From positions 1 to 64,000 of the IMG/VR virus record IMGVR_UViG_3300006108_000013: a stretch of DNA of 64,000 nt. One strand, written 5' to 3'. Positions 23,960 through 33,388 of this stretch are shown piece by piece. Made by a program: the position numbers and the translations under genes. A model generated the notes under the pieces. That model was given only the letters and a program-made list of their open reading frames with translations, made no database searches and was not told the DNA's origin. Within the stretch, counting starts at the first letter, position 1; each line of letters opens with the position of its first letter. This DNA is from a virus.

Positions 23960-24499
23960 ATGAGCGGAATACTTGACACATACGGAATCGAAAACTTCTA
24001 CAATGCAGCATCACAAAATGATTTTGCAAGAAAGAATTTATTCAGAGTAGTCTCAATCGGTGGAACAACTTTTAACACCGACGAATTACTTTACATCACA
24101 ACAACAACCATGCCAGCAAAGGCAATCCAAAACGTTGAACTTCCTTTCATGGGATTGAAGTTCAACGTGCCAGGCACAGTGAATTATCCAAACAGTGCAG
24201 GTTGGAAGGTTGAGTTCCGTTTACCTCAAAATATTTCAATTCGTACAAAACTTGAACAGTGGATTAATTCAATTTTTGATGATGCCACAAGTACAGGAAA
24301 TTATAATATCCCATCAACAAATGCTGCTAATTCAATTATCTTAGTATTAATTGATAAGCAAGGTAATCCTCTTGAAACCTATACCCTTTACGGTGCTTGG
24401 TTACAAGAAGTTGGAGAGCTTGCATTAGATATTACAAATGCTGGTGAAGTATTAACACAAAGTGCTACGATTGCTTATCAGTATTGGAGAAAATCCTAA
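23960..24499 (+). CDS. Tail tube protein, gp19-like
   Basis: A 179-residue protein, close to T4 gp19 (163). Features are the N-terminal GIENFYNAASQNDFARKN, the strand-rich middle with TTMPAKAIQNVELPFMG and a final GEVLTQSATIAYQYW, as expected for tube subunits that stack as hexameric rings inside the sheath. It sits directly behind the sheath gene, the standard T4-like order. Two further tube-fold genes are encoded downstream. Confidence 0.9.
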   Translation: MSGILDTYGIENFYNAASQNDFARKNLFRVVSIGGTTFNTDELLYITTTTMPAKAIQNVELPFMGLKFNVPGTVNYPNSAGWKVEFRLPQNISIRTKLEQWINSIFDDATSTGNYNIPSTNAANSIILVLIDKQGNPLETYTLYGAWLQEVGELALDITNAGEVLTQSATIAYQYWRKS

Positions 24500-24514
24500 T
24501 ATTAAGCATTAAGG

Positions 24515-24522
24515 CATAAATA
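24515..24522 (+). promoter_or_regulatory. T4-type late promoter element
   Basis: CATAAATA ends five bases before the ATG at 24528, the second tube-like gene. Confidence 0.6.
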
Positions 24523-24527
24523 TTATT

Positions 24528-25244
24528 ATGCCACCAATTAATACATTTGGTTATAATAGTACATACGAATACTATCTAGCGTTACTGGGTAGTTGGCCCA
24601 CTAATCTAGCTTTAGCTAGTCAATGGTATTTGCAATTTACATCGTTAAATGATATTAACGCTTTATCAAATAACTTTGCTAATATATTAAATACCTATGA
24701 AAACAGTTCAAATTGGCAATATAGTCAATATGCTACTAGTGTTTTATTAGGTAATACGTTTCAAAATGCCCCTTATATTGGTTGTGCTTGGGCGAGAGAA
24801 GTTGACTTACCAGGTGAAACAATAAACGCCTCTCATGAAGGATTAGAATACGGAGGATATCAATCCCCTGCTATATCTGACACGAGAAAAAAATATGAAA
24901 AGTTATCAGTAACAATGTTAGAAACAAATGCATCATTTATTGATTTAATTTTAAGACCTTGGGCAATTGCAGTTGGTTATAATGGATTGGTTGCAAGAGA
25001 TAAATCATCTCAAAAATATGTAAAATGTGGTCAATTAGACATCGTAATGCTTGCAAAAACTGGTTATGGTAGTCCAATGGCTCCTAGAAAAGTTTACAGT
25101 TTTAGTAATGTTGCACCTGTTACAATTCCTCCAGAATCATATTCTTATATGGAAGAAGGTTTAAGAACAAGTCCCGTTGAATTTGTTTTTGATTCATATT
25201 GGGTGTCAGATGCAGCTACTGGATCTTTAATACAATCTCTCTAA
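24528..25244 (+). CDS. Second tail-tube-like protein
   Basis: A 238-residue protein related in layout to gp19: a segment AREVDLPGETINAS in the position of the tube protein loop, SVTMLETNASFIDLIL, and an end with PVEFVFDSYWV typical of tube-fold subunits. The N-terminal 70 residues are extra. It could cap or start the tube (gp54-like) or form part of the baseplate-tube junction. It lies between the tube and gp26-like genes with its own late promoter. The exact ring is not known. Confidence 0.6.
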   Translation: MPPINTFGYNSTYEYYLALLGSWPTNLALASQWYLQFTSLNDINALSNNFANILNTYENSSNWQYSQYATSVLLGNTFQNAPYIGCAWAREVDLPGETINASHEGLEYGGYQSPAISDTRKKYEKLSVTMLETNASFIDLILRPWAIAVGYNGLVARDKSSQKYVKCGQLDIVMLAKTGYGSPMAPRKVYSFSNVAPVTIPPESYSYMEEGLRTSPVEFVFDSYWVSDAATGSLIQSL

Positions 25245-25252
25245 GTTATTGA

Positions 25253-26224
25253 GTGGAATACTATAACTATAGTACTGAATTACCCTTTTCTGGTAAAAAG
25301 ATTAGGTTTAAGGAAATTACAACCCAACAACAAATAGCTTTGGCAAAGGCTAATTTGTCGTTTCCTAATACTAAAAATAACTATTTTGATTATAATGATT
25401 TTGTTTTAAAAACCATTAAAAATTCCTTAGAAAATAAAGAAGAATTAGACGATATTAATATCGTAGATTATGTTTTATTTTTAACAAAATTGAGAATAAT
25501 AAGTGTAGGTTCTATCATAGAGTTAATTACCAAAACTGATAATCAGGAATTTAAAACGGCAAAAACTACGATTGATTTAAATTTATTTTTAAAAAATTTA
25601 TATTTTGGTGCAACCGAAGCTATTAAGGAAAACTTAATAACTGAAGGTAATATGGAAATTAAGATCGGTTGGCCCACCGTAAAATCGATAAAAACCTTTC
25701 AACAGATAATTGATAACGATTACAAAATAATATTCGATAGTTTTCAAGAATTTATTGAGTATATAAAAATCGATGACAAAAAAATAATTTTTTCTAATTT
25801 TAATTCTACACAGCGAAATGAAATTTTTTGCAAACTATCCGTTTCAATGCTCAAAAAAGTTCAAGAATTGATTTTAGAAAACGTAAAAAAGTTAAATCAA
25901 TGTAATCTATTTGGCATAGAATCATTTAAAAATAATACCTTTAATCTTTATAATCTTTCCTTTATTGATTTTATAAGACTATTTTTTACATATGACGTAA
26001 GATCACTCTATCAGGAAATCTACTTTATGGCAGGAGAGAACCTGTTACCTGAATATGTATTAACAATTTCACCAGCCGAAAGAAAAGTATATTCATCTAT
26101 TATAATAGAAACACGAAAGAAGAGAGAAAATAGCCAAAATGATGGAGTTGACAACATGATTAAGAGTAATTCTAGTAAAACGGTTAGGGATTTGGCACTT
26201 GAATTTGGACAAACACCACCCTAA
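25253..26224 (+). CDS. Baseplate hub protein, gp26-like (copy 1)
   Basis: A GTG start at 25253 gives 323 residues. The N-terminal LPFSGKKIRFKEITTQQQIAL matches the pattern of the T4 baseplate gp26 family, where a beta hairpin followed by a helix opens the protein. The rest is helical and Lys/Ile/Asn-rich. The neighbouring gene has the same opening, so they form a pair. Assignment rests on the N-terminus and position. Confidence 0.55.
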   Translation: MEYYNYSTELPFSGKKIRFKEITTQQQIALAKANLSFPNTKNNYFDYNDFVLKTIKNSLENKEELDDINIVDYVLFLTKLRIISVGSIIELITKTDNQEFKTAKTTIDLNLFLKNLYFGATEAIKENLITEGNMEIKIGWPTVKSIKTFQQIIDNDYKIIFDSFQEFIEYIKIDDKKIIFSNFNSTQRNEIFCKLSVSMLKKVQELILENVKKLNQCNLFGIESFKNNTFNLYNLSFIDFIRLFFTYDVRSLYQEIYFMAGENLLPEYVLTISPAERKVYSSIIIETRKKRENSQNDGVDNMIKSNSSKTVRDLALEFGQTPP

Positions 26225-26227
26225 ATA
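26220..26227 (+). promoter_or_regulatory. Late promoter-like element
   Basis: CCTAAATA, a weaker match to the late consensus, ends five bases before the ATG at 26233. It overlaps the stop codon of the upstream gene. Confidence 0.4.
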
Positions 26228-26232
26228 ATAAC

Positions 26233-27042
26233 ATGACAGAAGAAAATACAATTTTAGATTTTAATTCAGCGATTAATGCTCTCAATAGCATATCAGAATC
26301 GTTCAAAATTGACGTTTATATTCCTTCAAAGCAAAAGACCATATCATTTAAAGAAATTGATGCAAAGCAACAAAAAAGCCTTTTAAGCGCAGCTATTGAC
26401 AATTCAGTTTACAACTCTGATTTCATTAAAACTTTTTATTCTATCTTAAAAGAGAATATTTTAGCAGAAGACAAGTCAATTGTTGATGAATTGACCATAA
26501 CAGATAGATCGTTTATCGCAATTGCTTTAAAATCACAGATTTCAGAAGAGTTAAATGTTAAATTTACGGATGAAGTTTCATCTAAAATAAACTTAAAGGA
26601 TGTTATTTCTAAATTCACAACTTATAAAACGCCATCTTTAACTGAAGTTGAACTTAAAAACGAGTCTGTTACTTTAACTGTTGGTATAACCTTGCCAACT
26701 ATTAAGATAGAAGTAGATTACGAAGAGAATTTCTATAAAGATTATAAGAAAGTAGATCAAATTAAGACTAATAAAGATGTACAAGATATTATATCTGATG
26801 CATTTATATCAGAAACCTCAAAATATATCAGTTATGTCAATATAAATGGGGCAAAATATGATTTTAACACTTTAACTTTCAATCAAAAAATTAGAGTTGT
26901 TGAAAAACTTCCATCGGGATTGATTCAAAAAGTTTTAGAACAAGTGTCAAAATGGAAAAATGATATTGATTCTGTTTTAACTGTTACTAATGGTGATCTT
27001 AAGAGGGTTATTGCTATAGATAGTTTATTATTTTTAAGTTAA
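26233..27042 (+). CDS. Baseplate hub protein, gp26-like (copy 2)
   Basis: A 269-residue protein with the same opening logic as the previous gene: IDVYIPSKQKTISFKEIDAK, then Gln/Lys and helices. The C-terminal part LTFNQKIRVVEKLPSGLI, followed by a VLTVTNGDLKRVIAIDSLLFL end, is like T4 gp26/gp51-type hub subunits. T4 gp26 is 208 residues. The two adjacent copies may form different positions in the hub. Confidence 0.6.
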   Translation: MTEENTILDFNSAINALNSISESFKIDVYIPSKQKTISFKEIDAKQQKSLLSAAIDNSVYNSDFIKTFYSILKENILAEDKSIVDELTITDRSFIAIALKSQISEELNVKFTDEVSSKINLKDVISKFTTYKTPSLTEVELKNESVTLTVGITLPTIKIEVDYEENFYKDYKKVDQIKTNKDVQDIISDAFISETSKYISYVNINGAKYDFNTLTFNQKIRVVEKLPSGLIQKVLEQVSKWKNDIDSVLTVTNGDLKRVIAIDSLLFLS

Positions 27043-27061
27043 GCTTAAACCATCTTTGCCA

Positions 27062-27069
27062 TATAAATA
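27062..27069 (+). promoter_or_regulatory. T4-type late promoter element (perfect consensus)
   Basis: TATAAATA is identical to the T4 late consensus and ends six bases before the ATG at 27076. Confidence 0.7.
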
Positions 27070-27075
27070 TTATAT

Positions 27076-29094
27076 ATGGCAGAAGACATTCTAAAAGTCC
27101 TAGATAGCGTTAGAGATAGTTTTAGTGGGGAGATTGATACCCAGAACTTTATCGATAGACTTTTATTTGGTGATGATAGTGCTTATATAAATGATTTTCA
27201 TTCTGCTTTTAAAGAAAATTATTTTCTTCCTGTTACCGGAAAAATAAAAGATTTTTATTCTTTAATAAAAAAGAAATTAGATACTGTAAACAATACCACT
27301 ATTGACAAGTTGACCGATCCCTTTGGGCTTTCAAGTATTAATAAAGAATACGAAGATGCAATTAAACAATATAAAGCAAACATGGAAAAATTTCTTAATA
27401 AGAAATTTGAATCAACTGAAGAAAAAAATCCAAATGCTTTAAACTTAAAACAAAATCGAGCAGGTCAATATGTAGATCAGAATAATAGATTTGTATCTAA
27501 TGAGGTAAGAGATCAATTTCTTGCACAACAAGCAGCAGCAAAACCAGCAGAAAATTTAAATAGAGTAAGTCAACCTATTCAAAATATAATTCCTGATTCG
27601 GTAAAAAATACAAACCCAAGCCAAGCTCTCGATCAAGAACAAAAGAATTTCGGTCCTCAAGAAATATTAATTAACTTTTCAAAAAACGGTAAACAATTTT
27701 TAACAGAACTTCTAGATAATGAATTTAAAAAATTACCTAAACCATCTGTTAACGTTAATAATGTTAAAGCAGAAGATAAAAATTCTCCAACTTGGTTATT
27801 AGCAAGTTTAATACTAGGGTTAATATCAGATGCGATATTATTGACTAAGAAATTAGGTGGTGCTTTTGAAGCATTAATTAAAAATCCAATAACTAGATTA
27901 ATGGGTATTTTAGAAGATGAAGGACTTTATAAATTTGCTGACTATAAAGCATGGTTTGAATTACGTTGGGAAAAATATATCTGGGAACCGCTGAAATCGA
28001 AATTTCCAAGTTTAGAAGAGTTAGGAACTAAATTTGAAATTTTTGGCAGTAGAATTGTTAAATTTAAAGATTCTATTGTACAAGGATTAAAATTAGATGA
28101 CCTAGGTGCATGGATTTCTCTTCGTTGGGAGCAATATATAAAAAATCCAATAACAAAAGTATTTGGTGAAATACCAAAAAGTTTTGAAGGCGTAACTCAG
28201 TTGGGTGAACGCTTATTAGGATGGGTTACTAAATTCAGAGGACCACTTAGTTATATAATGGAAGGACTTGAGGCAATCGCTAGAATTTTTACTATTCCTG
28301 TAATGGCAGCTATAAGTGGTATTATAGATGGATTTAGAACTCTTTTTAGTGTTTTTGGAGATGATAAACTTTCGTTTATACAAAAAACAACTGCTGTTGT
28401 TACTGGGTTTTTTGGTGGTGTAGGTAGTTTGGCAGGTGATTTTGTAAAATTAATTGGAGATATAATATCCCTTATTCCTGGTTTACATGGTGTTGGCTCG
28501 GCAATAGAAAAAATCGCTAGTGTTATGGATACTCATAATTTGGGTAAACAGGCTGCTGATACCATGAAAGAAGTAAAGGAGTCTGGTGGCATTGTAAACG
28601 CTGGAAAAGATGTATTAAAAGGTATTTTTTCTTTTAAGGAAGGAGTTCAACCAGAAGATAGGGAAGCGTATAAACAACTTGAAAGTTATAAAAATGCAAC
28701 CCCCGAAAGAAAAAAACAAATTGATGAAATGCAAGCTAATTATTATAAAGGATTAGATGAAAAAAGTAAAACTGTAGCAACGCAAGACGCAGAGATTAGC
28801 GCAACTGAAATTAGAGGTGCGGATGGTAAAACTTATATTCCAAATAAAACAGAAGATACAATAATAGCTACTAAATCTGGTGGTTCAATAGATAAGTCTA
28901 TTAGTAACTTAAATAAAACTGTAGCAAGTTTAGCTTTAGCAATTGGTAAAATGCAAACCGATAACAATCAATCACAAAATAATGTTTCTGCTGTTAACAT
29001 AACAGCAAATAATAATTCTAAATCCTCTTCACGAGATCCAATACACGATATGAGAATTGGACATTATATATTATCAGGGAGGGGAATGGCTTAA
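27076..29094 (+). CDS. Tape-measure-like tail protein
   Basis: A 672-residue protein. The first 230 residues are helical and Gln/Asn-rich. The centre (about 235-500) has several hydrophobic Gly/Ala-rich helices (for example about 240-262 and 390-425), as tape-measure proteins do, and a long helical/disordered tail follows. Two internal repeats are visible, each with a W-x-x-L-R-W-E-x-Y-I core (about 296-306 and 350-360). It lies between gp26-like and gp48-like genes, where gp29-type measure proteins belong. T4 gp29 is 590 residues. Confidence 0.6.
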   Translation: MAEDILKVLDSVRDSFSGEIDTQNFIDRLLFGDDSAYINDFHSAFKENYFLPVTGKIKDFYSLIKKKLDTVNNTTIDKLTDPFGLSSINKEYEDAIKQYKANMEKFLNKKFESTEEKNPNALNLKQNRAGQYVDQNNRFVSNEVRDQFLAQQAAAKPAENLNRVSQPIQNIIPDSVKNTNPSQALDQEQKNFGPQEILINFSKNGKQFLTELLDNEFKKLPKPSVNVNNVKAEDKNSPTWLLASLILGLISDAILLTKKLGGAFEALIKNPITRLMGILEDEGLYKFADYKAWFELRWEKYIWEPLKSKFPSLEELGTKFEIFGSRIVKFKDSIVQGLKLDDLGAWISLRWEQYIKNPITKVFGEIPKSFEGVTQLGERLLGWVTKFRGPLSYIMEGLEAIARIFTIPVMAAISGIIDGFRTLFSVFGDDKLSFIQKTTAVVTGFFGGVGSLAGDFVKLIGDIISLIPGLHGVGSAIEKIASVMDTHNLGKQAADTMKEVKESGGIVNAGKDVLKGIFSFKEGVQPEDREAYKQLESYKNATPERKKQIDEMQANYYKGLDEKSKTVATQDAEISATEIRGADGKTYIPNKTEDTIIATKSGGSIDKSISNLNKTVASLALAIGKMQTDNNQSQNNVSAVNITANNNSKSSSRDPIHDMRIGHYILSGRGMA

Positions 29095-29096
29095 TT

Positions 29097-30149
29097 ATGG
29101 GAATACAAGGTACTAGATTTTATGGCGTTGGTAACGCTCCGCAAAATATACCAGATTTAAATCTTGCGTCTAATAATGTTCCATATTTGACACCAAATGG
29201 AACAGGTTGTATAGATGTATTAAATGATTTATATTGGTCTAATTCAGGTGATGTTTCGGAAGTTCCGTTCATCATGGCAACAGAATACGAATTACAATTT
29301 GGTACATGGGTTCAAAATTTAGCTAATGCTTATTTTTTAACAGCAAATGCGACAAATTTAAAAGATACCGATCCTTATTTAACATTATATTCCGCAAAGC
29401 CTACGGGATTTAGTTATGCTTTTCCTTGGTTAGTGGGTTCTGAAAATCCAAAAATAAGATCCGTTGGTAATCAATGGAGTGATGCTTCGGCTGCGAGTAG
29501 TGGTTCAAGTTCATCCACTGGTGGCACTAAACCAAATGGTAAAATGGCAGCAGTATCAAATTTTGTAGGCGCAGCATTAGGTGTAGCTGGTGCTGCCATA
29601 TCACCAGGCATTGGATTGGAAGCAACATATCAATATAACGATACTAATATCCAAGAATTAACAATTAAATTTCCTTTATATAATACAATTGACACAAAAA
29701 GTGCATTGGACAATTATAATTTTGTTTCTTTGTTTACGTTTCAAAATTTAAAAAATAGAACATCTTTTATCACGTTTATACCGCCAAAAATTTATAGTTT
29801 AGATGGTCTTGCTTTTGGTGGAATATATTGGCCCGCCGCTTATGTGAGTAACTTAGACATAGAAAGTATTGGCACAGCGAGATATCTTTATGAAAGTGGA
29901 TATAATGCACAAACTGGTGGTAAGGGATTATTAGTCCCTGAAGCATATAAAATTAGTATAACATTTAAACAATTAGTTGCAGATAGTTCTAATATATTTT
30001 CTGGAACAATGGGTGGTACAAAAGTTCAAGTCTTAAAGCCAATTGGTGAACAATTAAAGGCTAATGGTGCAGCGTTGGGTAACGAAATAAAAGGACTGCA
30101 AACTGCTGTTGGTCAAGGGGTACAGAATTTAGGCAATAAATTAAAATAA
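29097..30149 (+). CDS. Baseplate tail-tube cap protein, gp48-like
   Basis: A 350-residue protein, close to T4 gp48 (364). Supporting pieces are FPWLVGSENPKIRS, YNDTNIQELTIKFPLYNT, ITFIPPKIYSLDG and YWPAAYVSNLDIESIGT, in the order seen in gp48-type proteins that nucleate tail tube growth on the baseplate. A Ser/Gly-rich linker lies at about 130-150, with a Gly/Ala hydrophobic patch behind it. It is encoded two bases after the tape-measure-like gene and one base before the gp53-like gene. Confidence 0.7.
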   Translation: MGIQGTRFYGVGNAPQNIPDLNLASNNVPYLTPNGTGCIDVLNDLYWSNSGDVSEVPFIMATEYELQFGTWVQNLANAYFLTANATNLKDTDPYLTLYSAKPTGFSYAFPWLVGSENPKIRSVGNQWSDASAASSGSSSSTGGTKPNGKMAAVSNFVGAALGVAGAAISPGIGLEATYQYNDTNIQELTIKFPLYNTIDTKSALDNYNFVSLFTFQNLKNRTSFITFIPPKIYSLDGLAFGGIYWPAAYVSNLDIESIGTARYLYESGYNAQTGGKGLLVPEAYKISITFKQLVADSSNIFSGTMGGTKVQVLKPIGEQLKANGAALGNEIKGLQTAVGQGVQNLGNKLK

Positions 30150-30150
30150 A

Positions 30151-30510
30151 ATGAATCAAAATAATTTTTCAAATTTACCAAAGCTAAATTCTCCTTATAG
30201 ATATGAGAATTTTTTAAACGTATATCAGGATAAAGATAGCAATTATTTTTATAATTTATTAAGAAACATAACAATAATACCAGCAAATAATAATTCAATT
30301 GAAGATAGCTATACGATAAAATCAAATGATACATGGTATTTAATTTCATATAATCATTATGGAACTATGGATTTATGGTGGTTAGTTTGTGAATATAATA
30401 ATATTACTAATCCCACTTTAATGCCACCAGCTGGGACAACTTTGAAATTATTGAAATCTGAATACGTTTCTGCTATTTTACAACAATTAAATTTACAAAA
30501 TAATAGTTAA
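30151..30510 (+). CDS. Baseplate wedge protein, gp53-like (LysM)
   Basis: This 119-residue protein has a LysM-like motif, YTIKSNDTWYLISYNHYGTM with the following DLWWLVCEYNNI and NP, at about 54-92. That is the hallmark of T4 gp53 (196 aa), which carries a LysM domain in the baseplate wedge. This version is shorter. Its stop shares TTAA with the opposite-strand gene. Confidence 0.75.
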   Translation: MNQNNFSNLPKLNSPYRYENFLNVYQDKDSNYFYNLLRNITIIPANNNSIEDSYTIKSNDTWYLISYNHYGTMDLWWLVCEYNNITNPTLMPPAGTTLKLLKSEYVSAILQQLNLQNNS

Positions 30511-30893
30511 ATTATATCTTCAAGATCAAAGTAAAATCTAACATAGATTCTACTTTTGTCTTTTCCTTTTTTACCAGAAGTATAACAATATACTTGGTCT
30601 TTATATTTGAATAAATGAAAATCTGGCATATCTTCATCATAAACATTTAATTCAAAATCTATATCTGGATTTTTATATAGAAATTCTTCAACTTCATCAA
30701 CTGGTAAATCTTGTAAACCGTTTTGATATTCTAAAATATTAAGTTTATTTTGTAATCGTGTCCATATTCCAGTTTCGTCAGTTAAGTGTAAAACAAAAAT
30801 GGGCCAACGACTATCGTATTGAAAAACACCATCCTTTTTACCCAAATCAACAATTTTTTCTTCTTTTAGTGGTTCAGAATCAGGCTGGTTCAC
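30507..30893 (-). CDS. Hypothetical acidic protein
   Basis: A GTG start at 30893 gives 128 residues; the ATG two bases upstream is out of frame. The protein is acidic with several aromatic residues and mixed alpha/beta character. It is an isolated minus-strand gene inside the tail operon, with its own late-like promoter element. No family recognised. Confidence 0.6.
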   Translation of the reverse strand: MNQPDSEPLKEEKIVDLGKKDGVFQYDSRWPIFVLHLTDETGIWTRLQNKLNILEYQNGLQDLPVDEVEEFLYKNPDIDFELNVYDEDMPDFHLFKYKDQVYCYTSGKKGKDKSRIYVRFYFDLEDII

Positions 30894-30898
30894 ATAAG

Positions 30899-30906
30899 TA
30901 TTTACT
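30899..30906 (-). promoter_or_regulatory. Late promoter-like element (minus strand)
   Basis: Minus-strand AGTAAATA ends five bases before the GTG start at 30893. It occupies the 18-base gap to the divergent terminase gene. Confidence 0.5.
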
Positions 30907-30911
30907 ATACA

Positions 30912-32792
30912 ATGGGAAGAAAGCCTAAAATAGTAAATGATGCACCGTCTTTATCTGATCTTAATGCAGAAGATATTTTAGTAGATGGTAGCTTTTATAA
31001 AGGAAATGAAAACCTTTTAAGAGGAAACGCTCAAATTAAATGGACTCCAGAAATGATGGAGGAAATGAGATTATGTGCAAAAAAGATTTTACATTTTGCT
31101 GAAGAGTACTTTTATATTATTACCGAAGAAGGTAAACAAAAAATTAGCTTATATAAATATCAAAAACAATTATTAAAAGCTTTCGTAAATAATAGATTCA
31201 ATGTAGTTTTATCAAGCCGCCAGAGCGGAAAAACAACTACGATAACGATATATGCACTTTGGATGGTATGCTTCCAAAGTGACAAAAGAGTAACAATTGT
31301 TGCTAATAAAGAGAGTACAGCAAAAGAAATTTATGCTCGTATTAAAATGTCATTTGAAGAGCTTCCGATTTGGATGAAACCATCGGTAAAATCATTTAGA
31401 AATGATGGGTTTGATTTGCAAAATGGATCAAAAATAACAGTTGCTTCAACATCAACATCTTCTGCTCGTGGTACTACAAGTAATCTTTTGATTATAGATG
31501 AGATGGCTCACTGTTCAAATGACCTCATGAAAGAGCTATGGAAATCTGCTATTCCTATTATTTCTTCTATGAAGAAATCACAGCTTGTTGTTATCAGTAC
31601 GCCTAATGGTGTAGATAATAAGTTTTATGAGCTTGTAGAACAAGCTAAAAAACCAGATAGCGATTGGCATTTAGAAACGGTTAATTGGTGGGATGTGCCA
31701 GGTCGTGACGAGGCTTGGAAAAAAGAGGCAATGGACGCAATCGGGTCTAAAGACGATTTCGATCAAGAGTATGGAAATGTTTTCCATGAGAAAGGAAAAA
31801 CCGCAATTGATCCCGAAGAATTAGAAAGATTAAAAGCTCAATGTAAAGATCCTATTCTTGTAATGGATAACGGTGATTATAAGATATTCACCCAACCGAA
31901 AGATGGTTCTTTTTATGTAATCGGAGTAGACGTTGGTGAAGGTATTGGTAGATCTAACAGCGTATGTCAAATATTGGACGTATCTGATTTGGGTAACATA
32001 GATCAAGTTGCTGTTTATGCTAGCAATAATATAAGCCCTTATAATTTTGGCACACGAATAATGGGTATCTTAGAAGATTGGGGAAGACCACCTGTTTTAA
32101 TTGAAAATAACAACAACGGTGTAGAAGTATTGAATGTTTTATCAAAAACTCATAACTATGAAAATATAGTTACATATACTTTTGAGGGTATGAGTAAACA
32201 TTATAATAATGATAATCGTTTAGGTATTCATAATCATACTAATACTCGTTATAAAGGTATTACAAATTTCAGATATTGGGCTAATAGTTTAAAAGCATTA
32301 AAATTAAATGATCTAGATACAGCAGTAGAACTTTCAAATTTTGTTCGTTTACCCAATTTTACCTTTAGCAAAAGAACAGATAAAGATTTAGATGATAGAG
32401 TAATGGCTCTGGTTTGGGCATTATTTTTACTCGATCCAAATTTAGCTACAAAATATTTTAGTGTTATTGATTTAGATGACCAAGGAAGACCATTAAAAAT
32501 AAAACCTCTTATAGATAATTCTGATTTAATTGGAAAAAGTCCTATTTTTCAAGGGCAAGTTTCAATTTATAAGAAAACTGCTGTTAGCACAACACCTTTA
32601 TCGTGGATTGGTAGATTCGATGAAAACCATAATCCACAAATGGACGAAGATGTTGCAAATTTTGCTGCATGGTTACAAGGTTGGGATGGTAAAAGCGTTC
32701 CACCTATATACAGACCAATTTCTAGACCTATTAAACCATCTGAACCTGATAAATATGAAGGGGATGGTTATATGCCATCTATATTATTTTAA
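30912..32792 (+). CDS. Terminase large subunit, gp17-like
   Basis: A 626-residue packaging motor, similar in length to T4 gp17 (610). The ATPase domain has Walker A SSRQSGKTT (about 98-106) and Walker B LLIIDEMAH (about 194-202), with the STPNG coupling motif after it. The nuclease domain starts at IGVDVGEGIG (about 336-345) with the first metal Asp and reaches a later DDRVMALVWAL. It cuts and pumps DNA into the prohead. No small terminase was identified next to it; the neighbours are baseplate genes. Confidence 0.95.
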   Translation: MGRKPKIVNDAPSLSDLNAEDILVDGSFYKGNENLLRGNAQIKWTPEMMEEMRLCAKKILHFAEEYFYIITEEGKQKISLYKYQKQLLKAFVNNRFNVVLSSRQSGKTTTITIYALWMVCFQSDKRVTIVANKESTAKEIYARIKMSFEELPIWMKPSVKSFRNDGFDLQNGSKITVASTSTSSARGTTSNLLIIDEMAHCSNDLMKELWKSAIPIISSMKKSQLVVISTPNGVDNKFYELVEQAKKPDSDWHLETVNWWDVPGRDEAWKKEAMDAIGSKDDFDQEYGNVFHEKGKTAIDPEELERLKAQCKDPILVMDNGDYKIFTQPKDGSFYVIGVDVGEGIGRSNSVCQILDVSDLGNIDQVAVYASNNISPYNFGTRIMGILEDWGRPPVLIENNNNGVEVLNVLSKTHNYENIVTYTFEGMSKHYNNDNRLGIHNHTNTRYKGITNFRYWANSLKALKLNDLDTAVELSNFVRLPNFTFSKRTDKDLDDRVMALVWALFLLDPNLATKYFSVIDLDDQGRPLKIKPLIDNSDLIGKSPIFQGQVSIYKKTAVSTTPLSWIGRFDENHNPQMDEDVANFAAWLQGWDGKSVPPIYRPISRPIKPSEPDKYEGDGYMPSILF

Positions 32793-32795
32793 TTT

Positions 32796-33386
32796 ATGTA
32801 TCAAACACCATTAAACAGATCTAGGAATGATAAATTCACGATGATTTTGGACTTGCCTCTTGCAATGAAGGCAATAAGCGATCCTGTTCTTGGTACGAAT
32901 TACTCTGCTGATCCTATTCAATTTACCATTTATGGATCTCCTGTGCCAGCAATAACAGTTCCTGATATCAATTTGCCTTTTGGTGGACAGGTTGCTAGAA
33001 TTTCTTCTAATTCCAGACCTGCTTATAATCCATTAACAATAAAATTTTTAGTTGATAATGGCTATAAAAATTATTGGATACTTTGGAACTGGTTAAATCT
33101 TTTTAACAATTCGCAAACTTCTAGTTCTGATATTGCATCTTTTCCTAACAATAATAATATTTTAAAAAATCCAGTTTCTCAATATGTTTCAACCTTTAAT
33201 ATCTTTTCATTGGATGAATATAATAATAAAGTAGTGAATTTTTCATATACTAATGCATTTCCAACTGGATTAAGTGAAATAAACTTTTCAAATCAAGACC
33301 CAAGCGAGGTTAATTGTACTGTTACCTTTGCTTTTAATCAATTAAATGTATCTTTGGTTGCTAATGTTGATCAAGTTAATTGTTAA
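32796..33386 (+). CDS. Third tail-tube-like protein (baseplate/tube junction)
   Basis: A 196-residue protein. The segments ITVPDINLPFGGQVARISS and LTIKFLVDNGYKNYWILWNWL correspond to the tube-fold loop and helix, and the end NCTVTFAFNQLNVSLV is a typical last strand pair. It is encoded next to the hub gene, so it may form the ring connecting hub and tube (gp54-like). The assignment to the tube fold is from pattern, the exact role from context. Confidence 0.6.
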   Translation: MYQTPLNRSRNDKFTMILDLPLAMKAISDPVLGTNYSADPIQFTIYGSPVPAITVPDINLPFGGQVARISSNSRPAYNPLTIKFLVDNGYKNYWILWNWLNLFNNSQTSSSDIASFPNNNNILKNPVSQYVSTFNIFSLDEYNNKVVNFSYTNAFPTGLSEINFSNQDPSEVNCTVTFAFNQLNVSLVANVDQVNC

Positions 33387-33388
33387 TT

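Noticed and set aside
30113-30349. Minus-strand frame opposite gp48/gp53-like genes
   Set aside because: It is Leu/Tyr/Asn-rich antisense of two well-supported genes.
32530-32814. Plus-strand frame in the end of the terminase gene
   Set aside because: It overlaps the terminase in another frame and has no support beyond being open.
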